Source: Vibrio methylphosphonaticus
GTDB lineage: Bacteria; Pseudomonadota; Gammaproteobacteria; Enterobacterales; Vibrionaceae
Direction of reading: 5' to 3'
Length of the DNA stretch: 64,000 bases
Assembly: GCF_023634655.1 (NCBI RefSeq)
Contig: NZ_JAMKMS010000003.1
Coordinates: forward strand, 1-64,000
The number at the start of each line of letters is the position of its first letter. The first letter of the stretch is position 1. This document shows positions 27,231 to 35,067 of this stretch, one piece after another. The notes beneath the pieces were generated by a model that ran no database searches, was not told where the DNA came from, and was given only the letters and a program-made list of their open reading frames with translations. The translations under genes and the position numbers were made by a program.

Positions 27231-27362
27231 AACTATGCCTTTGTTCGAAAGCATAGACCGGCACTCCGTTCCTCGTATCTATAGAGTGTGGCCTGCCAAG
27301 CCTATGCTTTACTTACCTTTCTAGTAATTAGGAAAAACGCTGGTTAGAAAAATCTCTATGGG

Positions 27363-28361
27363 TTAGAAGATTTTCGCAAACTTGTCTACGTTCGACTGGT
27401 TGTAGATAAACGGTGCAGCCATTGCGGCATTGCCCTCGGCATCTAACTTAGCTACACCCATGCGTCCCATTTCAACTTCTGCACTTGTTGCATCACCTTT
27501 TACTAGGTTGTACGAGATCATGGTGGCGGCGTAACCAAGGTCAATCGGATTCCAAATGGCAAAGCTCTTCACTGCTCCTGATTTTACGTGACCAGCAAGC
27601 TCAGAAGGTAATCCTAGACCCGTTACAAAGATCTCACCATTTTTTCCAGAATCTGTCACCGCCTGCGCCGCTGCAACAATACCTACGGACGTCGGAGCAA
27701 CAATCGCTTTTAGGTTCGGATAAGTTTTGATCAGACCCATAGTTTCACGGTAACTTTTGTCCGCTAAGTCATCACCATAGACCGTTGCAACAAGATTAAG
27801 CTGCGGGAAGTCTGGCAACACCTTTTTCATCTCTTCAATCCAGATGTTTTGGTTAGTCGCTGTTGGCGTTGCACTTAAAATCGCGATGTCACCCTTGTCA
27901 CTATTTGTAGCTTTAACAGCTTCAGCTGCTAGCTCAACGTTGATTTTCCCGATGAGAGCGTTGCTTGACGGATTAAGGTGTATCGCTCGTCCTGGTGCGG
28001 CGACACCAGAATCAAATGAAACAACCTTGATACCACGCTGTTGCGCTTTTTTAAGAATAGGGACCAATGCATCAGTATCGTTCGCTGAAATCGCAATCGC
28101 ATCAACACGTTGAGCAATCAGTGAGTTAACAATCTCAATCTGTCCTTCTGCTGTCGGTGTTACTGGTCCGGTATAGATAATCTTGACTGATTCATCCAAT
28201 TCTTTAGCGGCTTCCATAGCACCTTCGTGCGCTGCTTCAAAGAAACCAATACCTTGCGCTTTAACCACAAGACCTATGCGTAAATCATCTGCCATTGAAT
28301 AGGCTGAGGCGACCAAACCACCGGCTAGAATTGCTGTTTGTAGGATACGTTTGATGTTCAT
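27363..28361 (-). CDS. rhaS: Rhamnose ABC transporter substrate-binding protein
   Basis: 332 aa. Signal peptide ending near AYSMA-DDLRIG. Periplasmic-binding protein of the ribose/LsrB/RhaS kind: GFFEAAHEGAMEAAKEL, IVNSLIAQRVDAIAISANDTDALVPILKKAQQRGIKVVSFDSGV, ILSATPTATNQNIWIEEMKKVL, FVTGLGLPSELAGHVKSGAVKSFAIW. It delivers the sugar to the permeases. The name rhaS follows the rhizobial transporter naming and should not be confused with the E. coli regulator RhaS. It lies between rhaA and the ATPase gene. Confidence 0.93.
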   Translation of the reverse strand: MNIKRILQTAILAGGLVASAYSMADDLRIGLVVKAQGIGFFEAAHEGAMEAAKELDESVKIIYTGPVTPTAEGQIEIVNSLIAQRVDAIAISANDTDALVPILKKAQQRGIKVVSFDSGVAAPGRAIHLNPSSNALIGKINVELAAEAVKATNSDKGDIAILSATPTATNQNIWIEEMKKVLPDFPQLNLVATVYGDDLADKSYRETMGLIKTYPNLKAIVAPTSVGIVAAAQAVTDSGKNGEIFVTGLGLPSELAGHVKSGAVKSFAIWNPIDLGYAATMISYNLVKGDATSAEVEMGRMGVAKLDAEGNAAMAAPFIYNQSNVDKFAKIF

Positions 28362-28523
28362 TTTAAAACTCCATTTTTCGAGTATGTTCCACGTCTAAAG
28401 CACCGACCTTCCGACTATTTTTTTATATGTATGTTTGCCGGTGCAAGTTATGTTTGTTACAAGCTCTATTTTGACGAACTGTCTTTTTCTAGAAATGCCG
28501 TCCATTGAGCTATTTCATCGCTA

Positions 28524-29786
28524 TTACCTTTTAAGTAAAACCTCCTCCTCGTAGCTTTTTACTTGGCTCAGCCATGACACTCCTACAGGCACCTCTTTAT
28601 CCATGCAGTAGTAATCCCAAACCGCTGTCCACGGAAATGACTTTGTCTCTTCTAGTAGCGCTAGTCGGCTCGTAAAATCGCCTTCAAGCTCGTACTTTTT
28701 CAATTGTGTAGTTGGCTCCAACAGTGCACGTAGTAAGGCTTTGCGCATGTTACGAGTACCAATGACCCAGGCTGCTATTCGATTGATTGATGCGTCGAAA
28801 AAGTCCAAACCAATATTGACGCGATCAAGCAGATCATGACGGATGATTTCATTTGCAATGGCTTGTGTTTCATCGTCCAACATCACGACATGATCACTGT
28901 CCCAACGAATCGGTCGACTTACATGAAGCAATAATTCATCAACATAGAGAGAAGCGGATGAAATTTTATCTGACACCACTTCGGTTGGGTGAAAGTGACC
29001 AGCATCTAAGCAGAGCAATACATTTCGAGTCGCTGCGTACCCTAGATAAAACTCATTTGATCCCGCGGTATAAGCTTCAGTGCCAATACCAAATAGCTTC
29101 GACTCCACTGCGTCTTTGTGAAACTCTGTCGAAATCGGCTCCGCAATGATCTTGTCTAACGACTCAGCCAATCTCTTACGCGGAGCCAAACGGTCTGCTG
29201 GAATATCTTTATATCCATCGGGGATCCAGATGTTCATAACAGAGGGAGTACCTAATTCTTTTCCGAAGTACTCAGAGACTTTGCGACTGGCAATACAGTG
29301 ATCGATCCAGAAATTACGAATTTTTTCGTCCGGGTTAGTCAGTGTGAGGTTGTCAGCACTTAACTCATGAGAGAAACACGATGGGTTGAAGTCCAAACCC
29401 ACACCTTTTTCTTTCGCCCATTTAACCCAGTTTTCAAAATGGACTGGTTTAATTTGGTCACGTTCTACAGGTTGATCGCTTTCTAAATAAATGGCGTGCA
29501 GATTTAGGCGCAGCTCACCTGGAATCAAACTCATTGCATAATCAATATCGGCCCTCAGCTGCGCTGGTGTTTTGGCTTTGCCTGGGTGATTACCCGTTGT
29601 TTGAATGCCGCCGGTCAATTGACCATCTGGATCTTCAAACCCCGACACATCGTCGCCCTGCCAGCAGTGCATTGAAATAGGGATCTGATGCAATTGACGC
29701 ATCACAGATTCAGTATCTATGCCCAATTCGGCAAATTGAGATTTGGCGTTGTTATAGTTCGCCTCTATTCGCTCTCTATTAATCAT
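28524..29786 (-). CDS. rhaA: L-rhamnose isomerase (RhaA)
   Basis: 420 aa; E. coli RhaA has 419. Highly characteristic sequence: [101 protein letters not shown] (metal ligands), [34 protein letters not shown]. It converts L-rhamnose to L-rhamnulose. It follows rhaB by 9 bp and leads into the transporter genes. Confidence 0.97.
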   Translation of the reverse strand: MINRERIEANYNNAKSQFAELGIDTESVMRQLHQIPISMHCWQGDDVSGFEDPDGQLTGGIQTTGNHPGKAKTPAQLRADIDYAMSLIPGELRLNLHAIYLESDQPVERDQIKPVHFENWVKWAKEKGVGLDFNPSCFSHELSADNLTLTNPDEKIRNFWIDHCIASRKVSEYFGKELGTPSVMNIWIPDGYKDIPADRLAPRKRLAESLDKIIAEPISTEFHKDAVESKLFGIGTEAYTAGSNEFYLGYAATRNVLLCLDAGHFHPTEVVSDKISSASLYVDELLLHVSRPIRWDSDHVVMLDDETQAIANEIIRHDLLDRVNIGLDFFDASINRIAAWVIGTRNMRKALLRALLEPTTQLKKYELEGDFTSRLALLEETKSFPWTAVWDYYCMDKEVPVGVSWLSQVKSYEEEVLLKR

Positions 29787-29795
29787 GTCTATCCC

Positions 29796-31271
29796 TTATA
29801 GATTAACGTTGCTAATTCGTTGAAACTCTTTCCACTGTTCTAAGAACTCTGCTGTGTGCAAGGGCTCGTAGGTTTCAATGGGGAAAGAGTGAGAAACCAC
29901 CTGACGAGCGTGTTTTACGTTCTCTAGCTCGCCCAGTGCGATGAGTTGTCCACAGACGTTGCCTATGGCCGAAGCTTCAATGGGTCCAACCTTTACTGTC
30001 ACACCACACGCATCCGCGCACAGTTGATTCAAGAATGTATTCTGGATACCGCCACCAATGATATGGATCTGGTTAACCGAGTCGCTTCGGATCTGCTTAA
30101 TTTCCAACCAAATCCGCTTGTATTGCATCGCTAGGCTTTCAAAAATGCAGCGTGCAAACTCCCCAGGGGTTGCCGGAATGGGTTGGTCAGTTTGCGCACA
30201 GAAAGTGCAGATAGCATCGGTCATAGATTTAGGATTAAGAAAGCTTGGATGGTCTGGATCAATAAGACTTCTAAAGGGTTTCGATTGCTTGGCAAGCGTT
30301 ACCAGTTCTGCAAAACTATAATCCATCAGCTCTTTTTGGACATTCTGAATGAGCCACAAGCCCATTATGTTTTTTAGCACTCTAAAGCGAGATTCGGCTC
30401 CACCTTCATTTGTGAAGTTAAGCGACTGCGCTAGGGCAGAGTTAAGTGGGTAATGGCTTTCAAAGCCCATAAGTGACCACGTACCAGAGCTTATATAAAC
30501 TGTGTCATAGTCCAATACGGGTAGTGCCAATATCGCAGAAGCCGTATCGTGACTGGCTATCGATGCGACAGGGATAGATGCTACTGTTTTTGATTGTTGC
30601 GCAGAAGCATCGTTTGAAAAAGAATAGTCACCAATAAGTTGATTCGGCATACTTGGCTCAATAAGCCAGTGCTGAGGTACACCAATAGCCTCTATGAGCT
30701 GAGCATCCCATTGGCCAGATTGGCAATTCAACAGTTGCGAGGTTGAAGCATTGGTATATTCACAGTTTTGTACACCCGTTAATTGAAAACTCAAATAGTC
30801 AGGGATAAACAGCAGCTTTTCGACGTCTTCTAACCATATTGGGTTTTGTTGTTTTAGCGCCACTAGTTGATACAGCGTATTAAATGTTAAAAACTGGATG
30901 CCCGTTCGGCTATAGATAAAATCGTGCCCAAGATCGTCGACCAGTGATGACATGCATCCTTCAGTGCGATTATCGCGATAGGAAACAGCCTCTCCTAGTC
31001 TTTCCCCATTTTTATCAATGAGTACAAAATCAACGCCCCAAGTATCGATACCTATACAACCTATAGCATGACCGGCTTCTAGAGCTCGCCTAATGCCATG
31101 CTTAATTTCCATCAGCAGATAATCTACATCCCAACAAGCTTGATGCTCTCGAAGCACGGGACCATTTTCGAATCTATACAGTTCACTCATTTCCAATTGA
31201 TGTTCACTGTACGTGCCGAGCATCACACGTCCGCTTGACGCTCCAATATCGACTGCTACTACCTTTTTCAT
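29796..31271 (-). CDS. rhaB: Rhamnulokinase (RhaB)
   Basis: 491 aa from the ATG at 31271, chosen because AAAGAGGTG lies upstream and the family starts at VAVDIGASSGRVMLG; the frame extends to 31325. FGGY kinase features: IGIDTWGVDFVLID, ASTSQLLNCQSGQWD, SIASHDTASAILALP, ISSGTWSLMGFE, INQIHIIGGGIQNTFLNQLCADACG. It phosphorylates L-rhamnulose at C1. First gene of the minus-strand operon rhaB-rhaA-transporter-rhaM-rhaD-fucO, divergent from the AraC activator. Confidence 0.95.
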   Translation of the reverse strand: MKKVVAVDIGASSGRVMLGTYSEHQLEMSELYRFENGPVLREHQACWDVDYLLMEIKHGIRRALEAGHAIGCIGIDTWGVDFVLIDKNGERLGEAVSYRDNRTEGCMSSLVDDLGHDFIYSRTGIQFLTFNTLYQLVALKQQNPIWLEDVEKLLFIPDYLSFQLTGVQNCEYTNASTSQLLNCQSGQWDAQLIEAIGVPQHWLIEPSMPNQLIGDYSFSNDASAQQSKTVASIPVASIASHDTASAILALPVLDYDTVYISSGTWSLMGFESHYPLNSALAQSLNFTNEGGAESRFRVLKNIMGLWLIQNVQKELMDYSFAELVTLAKQSKPFRSLIDPDHPSFLNPKSMTDAICTFCAQTDQPIPATPGEFARCIFESLAMQYKRIWLEIKQIRSDSVNQIHIIGGGIQNTFLNQLCADACGVTVKVGPIEASAIGNVCGQLIALGELENVKHARQVVSHSFPIETYEPLHTAEFLEQWKEFQRISNVNL

Positions 31272-31514
31272 ACCAGTGCACCTCTTTCCTTGATGTTTCA
31301 ATGTTAAGCAATCCTTTGCCACCACACCTTGAAAAAAAGACCACCTACTTCAATTTCCATTGCAAAAATTTGAAGAGCACAGCTATCGAATTCACATTTA
31401 CGAAACATTTCCGCTTATATTTTGTACTCTACTGCTAAACTCACCCCATAATTAGCTAGTTCAAAATGGCGTTTCATTAGAATAAAATTAGTTAGTCAGG
31501 GAGTAACTAGAAGT
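31272..31514. promoter_or_regulatory. Divergent rhaB / AraC-activator promoter region
   Basis: 243 bp between the divergent genes. It contains two near-identical elements AATTAGCTAGTT (31451-31462) and AATTAGTTAGTC (31487-31498), spaced about 36 bp, which may be activator half-sites. The AraC gene is preceded by AGGGAG. RhaS-type activators typically bind just here in enterobacteria. Confidence 0.5.
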
Positions 31515-32342
31515 ATGATTCACCTCAAACCCAATGAGTTTTTCTTAAACTCAAAAAGCTCAATAACGACTGAACTTCGTTCTCCCCAAGAGCCTTTTCC
31601 TGAACATTATCATTCGTTTGAAGAAATAATTATCGTTTCAAATGGCAGTGGCATTCATGTCATCAACGACATACCAATGTGCCTAAGCAAAAATTATGTC
31701 TGCTTTGTCGCACAACGCGATCGCCATCTTTTTGAGAACGTCAGTGATCTATTCTTAAGCAACGTACTGTTTATTCGCGATAAATTTCAATCTTGTCCCC
31801 AGCTCAGCCAGTTTCTACCCAGCACAGAGACCGGCTCGGTCGAATGGTTTATCGAGGATGAAACGGCACAGCGTGTGAACTACATCATCGAACGACTAAA
31901 TTTTGAATCACATTGCAACAACGTCAGTTCTGAAGCGATGTCAGAATTGCTGTTTCAACAACTCATCGTTGAGCTTTGGCGAGGAAAAATTGTCGATACC
32001 GAACGTCTTTCTCCCGATGATAGAGTCATTGCGGCCCTCGTTCATATCAATAATAATTATGCCTCAGCGTTAAACATTGATTCCCTAGCCTGCTTTGCCA
32101 ATTTGCCTGTCAGAGTACTAACCAAAGAGATAAAACGAGCTACCGGAATGAGTTTTAATCAGTATCTGCATTTTATTCGAGCTAAACAGGCAATGTACTT
32201 ACTCATCAACACTGAACACTCAATTACCGACATTGCCTTTGACGTGGGCTATTCAGACAGCAATTATTTTTCAACAAAATTCAAACAAGTACTGAATAAA
32301 AAACCAAGAGATATCAGAGTCAACTATCGAAAACCATTATAG
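31515..32342 (+). CDS. AraC-family activator of the rhamnose genes (RhaS/RhaR type)
   Basis: 275 aa, close to the 278 aa of E. coli RhaS. An N-terminal cupin sugar-binding domain (PFPEHYHSFEEIIIVSNGSGIHVINDIPMCLSKNYVCFV, with the HYH and EE pattern of this group) is followed by an AraC DNA-binding domain with two helix-turn-helices (INNNYASALNIDSLACFANLPVRVLTKEIKRATG; HSITDIAFDVGYSDSNYFSTKFKQVLNKKPRDIR). It is divergent from rhaB, the classical arrangement, so rhamnose-dependent activation of the operon is expected. It is the last intact cargo gene before the IS element. Confidence 0.9.
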   Translation: MIHLKPNEFFLNSKSSITTELRSPQEPFPEHYHSFEEIIIVSNGSGIHVINDIPMCLSKNYVCFVAQRDRHLFENVSDLFLSNVLFIRDKFQSCPQLSQFLPSTETGSVEWFIEDETAQRVNYIIERLNFESHCNNVSSEAMSELLFQQLIVELWRGKIVDTERLSPDDRVIAALVHINNNYASALNIDSLACFANLPVRVLTKEIKRATGMSFNQYLHFIRAKQAMYLLINTEHSITDIAFDVGYSDSNYFSTKFKQVLNKKPRDIRVNYRKPL

Positions 32343-32589
32343 TGTCCAGTTAGCCACATATGGATTCAACCAAGCTACTAGCTCAACTCTGAACCTAATA
32401 GAAAAATCTAGTACTGATAATGCTCGCAATTAAGGTGGGGCAAATTTGCAGTAAGCAGTTTCAATCGAAAACGCTTACCATTTGATAAGCGCATTCATCT
32501 TTACTGGTAAATAGATTGGATCCAACTATTCAACAATTATTCTATTACTAGAAAAATCTATTGTCGCTATTTGAGGTGTACCTTGATGG
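32343..32589. other. Non-coding junction between the AraC gene and the IS element
   Basis: No reading frame and no recognisable tnsB, tnsC or tniQ sequence. It contains a 12-bp direct repeat TAGAAAAATCTA (32399-32410 and 32549-32560) and a small stem CGCTTA/TAAGCG (about 32479-32498) that could be part of the AraC gene's terminator. If the IS had simply hopped into tnsB, the rest of tnsB would lie here, and it does not. Confidence 0.6.
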
Positions 32590-32651
32590 TGATCTGCACC
32601 AGCAGTTTTGGACACTGAGTTAAGTGAGTACAATCACTAATGAGGTGAACC

Positions 32652-32936
32652 ATGACAAGCAAGAAAAAACGTATTATCCATTCTCCTGAATTTAAAGCAG
32701 AAACCCTGAAGCTGGCAGAGAAAGTGGGAGTCGCTGCAGCCGAAAGACAGCTCTCGTTACATGAATCTAAAATCTACGGTTGGCGAAAAGCCACAAAGAA
32801 GAATTCGAATATTAGCCAACGAGAACAAGAATTGGCCGTTGAAGTCGCTAAGCTAAAGAGGCAGTTGGCAGAGCAAGCAGAAGAGCTAGAAATCGTAAAA
32901 AAGGCCGCCACCTACTTCGCGAAAAATCTAAAGTAA
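32652..32936 (+). CDS. IS3-family transposase OrfA
   Basis: 94 aa. A helix-turn-helix of the HTH_Tnp_1 kind (HSPEFKAETLKLAEKVGVAAAERQLSLHESKIYGWRK) is followed by a leucine-zipper-like coiled coil (REQELAVEVAKLKRQLAEQAEELEIVKKAATYF). It binds the IS ends and normally regulates the fused OrfAB transposase. Near its end an A-rich run (GCGAAAAATC, just before 32930) is a plausible -1 slippage site into the orfB frame, which is open across this point. Confidence 0.9.
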   Translation: MTSKKKRIIHSPEFKAETLKLAEKVGVAAAERQLSLHESKIYGWRKATKKNSNISQREQELAVEVAKLKRQLAEQAEELEIVKKAATYFAKNLK

Positions 32937-32950
32937 ATTGCTATGAATTT

Positions 32951-33802
32951 ATGCTCGAACACCTGATGCAGTTTAGCATTTCCCGCATGGCTAAGGTGTT
33001 AAGAGTTTCTCGAAGTGGGTTTTATTATTGGGTTGAAAATCGCCACAAGGCGATTCAACGGCAGACAGAGCGCCAAAAGCTTGATACCAAAGTAAAGGAA
33101 GCCTTTGACGTTAGTAAAGAACGAGATGGCTCAAGACGCATTCAGAAAGAACTTGCGGAGAGCGGTGATAACCATAATGTTAAGACCATTGCCGCCAGTA
33201 TGAAACGTCAGGATTTAGTAACGAAAGCAGCACGCAAGTTTAAGTGTACAACGGACAGTAAGCATAAAATGCCTGTTACTCCGAACTTGCTCGCTCAAGA
33301 TTTTAACGCAACGGCTCCGAATCAAAAATGGGCGGGAGACATCACCTATATTGCTACAAGCGAAGGCTGGCTGTACTTAGCTGTCATTATGGACCTTTAT
33401 TCAAGGCCAGTTATTGGTTGGTCTATGGATACTAGAATGACAGCCTCACTGGTCTGTGATGCCTTATCGATGACTTTATTCCGTCGAGGGTTCCCTGAGC
33501 ATGTTATTACTCATAGTGATAGAGGTAGTCAGTACTGTTCGAAAGACTATCGAGACCTCATAAGTGTTTATAATCTAAAACAAAGTATGATTAGAAAAGG
33601 GAACTGTTGAGATAACGCATGTGTTGAGAGCTTCTTCCACTCAATGAAAGTTGAAGCAACTCAATATGAGCCGATCATGACGAGAGAACAGATGCGCCAA
33701 ACGATCTTCGAGTACATAGAGGTTGATTATAATCGAACGAGAAGGCACCGTGCTCTTGGGTACCTAAGTCCAATGAACTTTGAAAAGCAAAATGTCGCTT
33801 AG
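32951..33802 (+). pseudogene. IS3-family transposase OrfB with an in-frame stop
   Basis: The integrase domain starts AKVLRVSRSGFYYWVENR. The first catalytic Asp is in WAGDITYIATSEGWLYLAVIMDLYSR and the second in THSDRGSQYCSKDY. A TGA at 33608-33610 then interrupts [26 protein letters not shown], where the family normally has Trp (TGG). The catalytic Glu lies beyond the stop, and the frame otherwise continues intact to 33802 ([15 protein letters not shown]). The element therefore cannot make an active transposase unless the stop is read through. Confidence 0.88.
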
Positions 33803-33832
33803 CGAAGTGTCCAGTCTGATTGGAGCTGATCA

Positions 33833-34281
33833 CTTCTTATACGCACTTTTCGCCCAGATATAACTCTCTCTACAGCTTGCTCCATCAAGGCATCAACGAA
33901 TGTTGGTACTTTGGCTTTACTATTACCTTTGTCTTTATGTCAGGGAGCTAGGCTAACTGGGTTATAACCCGACGATTTGAAACCTAACCACCAGCGGTAT
34001 ATTGATATCGCACTTGGAATATTCCTGTCATGTAACCGTTGTAGTGCAACGCGATGTGGTTCGATAGTCTTTGGAATGATTTTTTCGCACTCACTAGCTA
34101 AATAACGAAGAATACTTAGACGAAAAGTAATTTGAGTGGCTATATTGTCAGGAAATGCGGATATATCTCGATATGTTTCTTCATCAACATCACTGGTATC
34201 GACAGCCCTGCCATCTGGATCAGGCTTTTCTTGCTGAAGTGCCGACTTCCGATGAAAACTCGAAAATGATTTCTTAGGCAT
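33833..34281 (-). pseudogene. tnsB fragment (Tn7-like DDE transposase, N-terminal part)
   Basis: Begins MPKKSFSSFHRKSAL at 34281, overlapping the end of tnsA by 8 bp as in tnsAB operons. It continues with a helical DNA-binding region (IATQITFRLSILRYLASECEKIIPKTIEPHRVALQRLHD, SAISIYRWWLGFKSSGYNPVSLAP). A TGA then stands in frame (33940-33942), after which the same frame goes on as HKDKGNSKAKVPTFVDALMEQAVERVISGRKV, again TnsB-like. At 33833 it is cut by the IS. The catalytic DDE core is absent. The nonsense codon could derive from CGA (Arg). Identification rests on position, overlap with tnsA and the general TnsB pattern; no database check was possible. Confidence 0.78.
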
Positions 34282-34980
34282 AACAACCCAACTCGAACTC
34301 AGACTCAAGTGATAGTGGTGTGTCTAAAGTTGTTTGTAGTAAGTTTCGAGAAACCAAATCACACAGGAACGGTAATATTTTTCTTCCGTTTAAGCCAACG
34401 TGGAGCCCTAGACTCTTTGCTGTTTGGGTACCATTGTGTTTTAAGGTGTTAAGGAGAGTTTGATGGAAGTGGGTCAACTTATTTCTTGAAGCATATCGAT
34501 GCAAAATCTTAAGGTGCTAAAAATAACCTTATCCAGTATTTCTTCCTCTGTAACCAGTTCTAATTCTAAACCTAACTCAAACGCGGCTTGTACTTTTGCT
34601 TCCCATTCACATTGAAATTCCGGCTTTGAATTCTCCATATCGGATTTTACTTCATACAGCGTATATTCACCGGTATCAAATTGAACTAAAAAGTCTGGAA
34701 CATAGTTATGGGTCTTACCATTAAGACAGTATGAAAATCTTATCGGCTGGGAACAAAAGCGAATGATGCTGGACTCAAAATCAAAATGATAACAAGCAGC
34801 GCACTCTAAAAAAGTTTCTACCGTAGCTCTTTTACCCATCTTAGCGCTGACATAACGGTGTATGTTTTTCCCACGTGACTTAGTTAGGTTTCGGGCAAGA
34901 TTATCAAACGCACTTTCAAGCGCTATTAAGGTGACAGTAGAAACGGAAGGTAGAGAGAAGACATAATATTGCCTCTTCAT
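34274..34980 (-). pseudogene. tnsA with a frameshift (Tn7-like endonuclease)
   Basis: Two frames join to about 235 aa. The N-terminal frame (34980-34474) holds the endonuclease core: ATVETFLECAACYHFD, IRFCSQPIRFSY, then HNYVPDFLVQFDTGEYTLYEVKSD with Asp (PDF) and the ExK motif (EVK) of restriction-like TnsA nucleases. The C-terminal frame gives LKILHRYASRNKLTHFHQTLLNTLKHNGTQTAKSLGLHVGL, a winged-helix domain like that of TnsA, ending ELGCYA at 34274. The frames part around 34513-34518, where one base is missing. In Tn7 systems TnsA cuts the 5' ends of the element and joins TnsB. The gene starts about 70 bp from the element end next to guaC. The frameshift should abolish it. Confidence 0.85.
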
Positions 34981-35048
34981 GATTTTGTCGTAAACTTACT
35001 TAAGTTTAGACCATGAAGAAGCAATATCAATTTATGGTTGTTTCAACA
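34966..35048 (-). promoter_or_regulatory. Right (guaC-side) transposon end with tnsA promoter and nested inverted repeats
   Basis: The 25-bp terminal repeat occupies 35024-35048 and holds one CAACCATAAATTGATAT site (35024-35040, minus strand). Inside it, CATGAAGAAGCAATAT (35012-35027) is an inverted copy, with one mismatch, of ATATTGCCTCTTCATG (34966-34981), which covers the tnsA start codon. Between the arms is a further near-palindrome TAAACTTACTTAAGTTTA. The tnsA promoter must lie within these about 70 bp, so the repeats are probably operators through which expression is held down. Confidence 0.72.
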
Positions 35049-35053
35049 AATTT
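35049..35053. repeat. Target-site duplication AATTT, right copy
   Basis: Directly follows the ACA terminus at 35048 and matches the left copy at 11162-11166. It lies 15-19 bp behind the guaC stop codon. Confidence 0.92.
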
Positions 35054-35067
35054 TGCTCAGCTTTCGC

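Larger units (their letters stand above)
32590..33832 (+). mobile_element. IS3-family insertion sequence, about 1.24 kb
   Basis: Terminal inverted repeats: TGATCTGCACCAGC... at 32590 and, reading inward from 33832 on the minus strand, TGATCAGCTCCAAT...; 18 of 27 positions match, including a shared CTGGACACT-like inner block (TTGGACACT/CTGGACACT). Two overlapping genes of IS3 type (orfA, orfB). No direct repeat flanks it, and the tnsB fragment stops exactly at its right border, which suggests an adjacent deletion. Confidence 0.85.
11167..35048. mobile_element. Tn7-like transposon (23.9 kb) at the guaC site, carrying a rhamnose/uronate catabolic island
   Basis: The two ends are perfect 25-bp inverted repeats starting TGTTGAAACA (11167 inward; 35048 inward on the minus strand). 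The element is flanked by AATTT direct repeats and begins TGT and ends ACA, as Tn7-family elements do. Both ends carry repeated sites of the form CAACCATAxxTTGATAT, the expected TnsB-binding sites. A tnsA relic with tnsB behind it lies against the end next to guaC. Cargo: GH88, TSUP (broken), IclR, TRAP transporter, KduI, AldA, LldD, FucO, RhaD, RhaM, rhamnose ABC transporter, RhaA, RhaB and an AraC activator. An IS3-family element has cut tnsB. No tnsC, tniQ, tnsD/E or cas gene is present, so it cannot move by itself. Confidence 0.93.

Noticed and set aside
32341..32350. AGTGTCCAGT directly after the AraC stop codon, identical to ten bases in the right IS end
   Set aside because: Similarity stops after ten bases and no other IS sequence is nearby; a second IS end cannot be supported.
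33940..33942. TGA in tnsB as a recoded (selenocysteine or readthrough) codon
   Set aside because: No selenocysteine insertion structure or conserved Cys/Sec position is expected there, and the gene is already truncated by the IS; simple nonsense decay is sufficient.
11167..35048. Interpretation as an integrative conjugative element or prophage
   Set aside because: No integrase, relaxase, type IV secretion or phage gene is present; ends and 5-bp duplication fit Tn7-type transposition instead.
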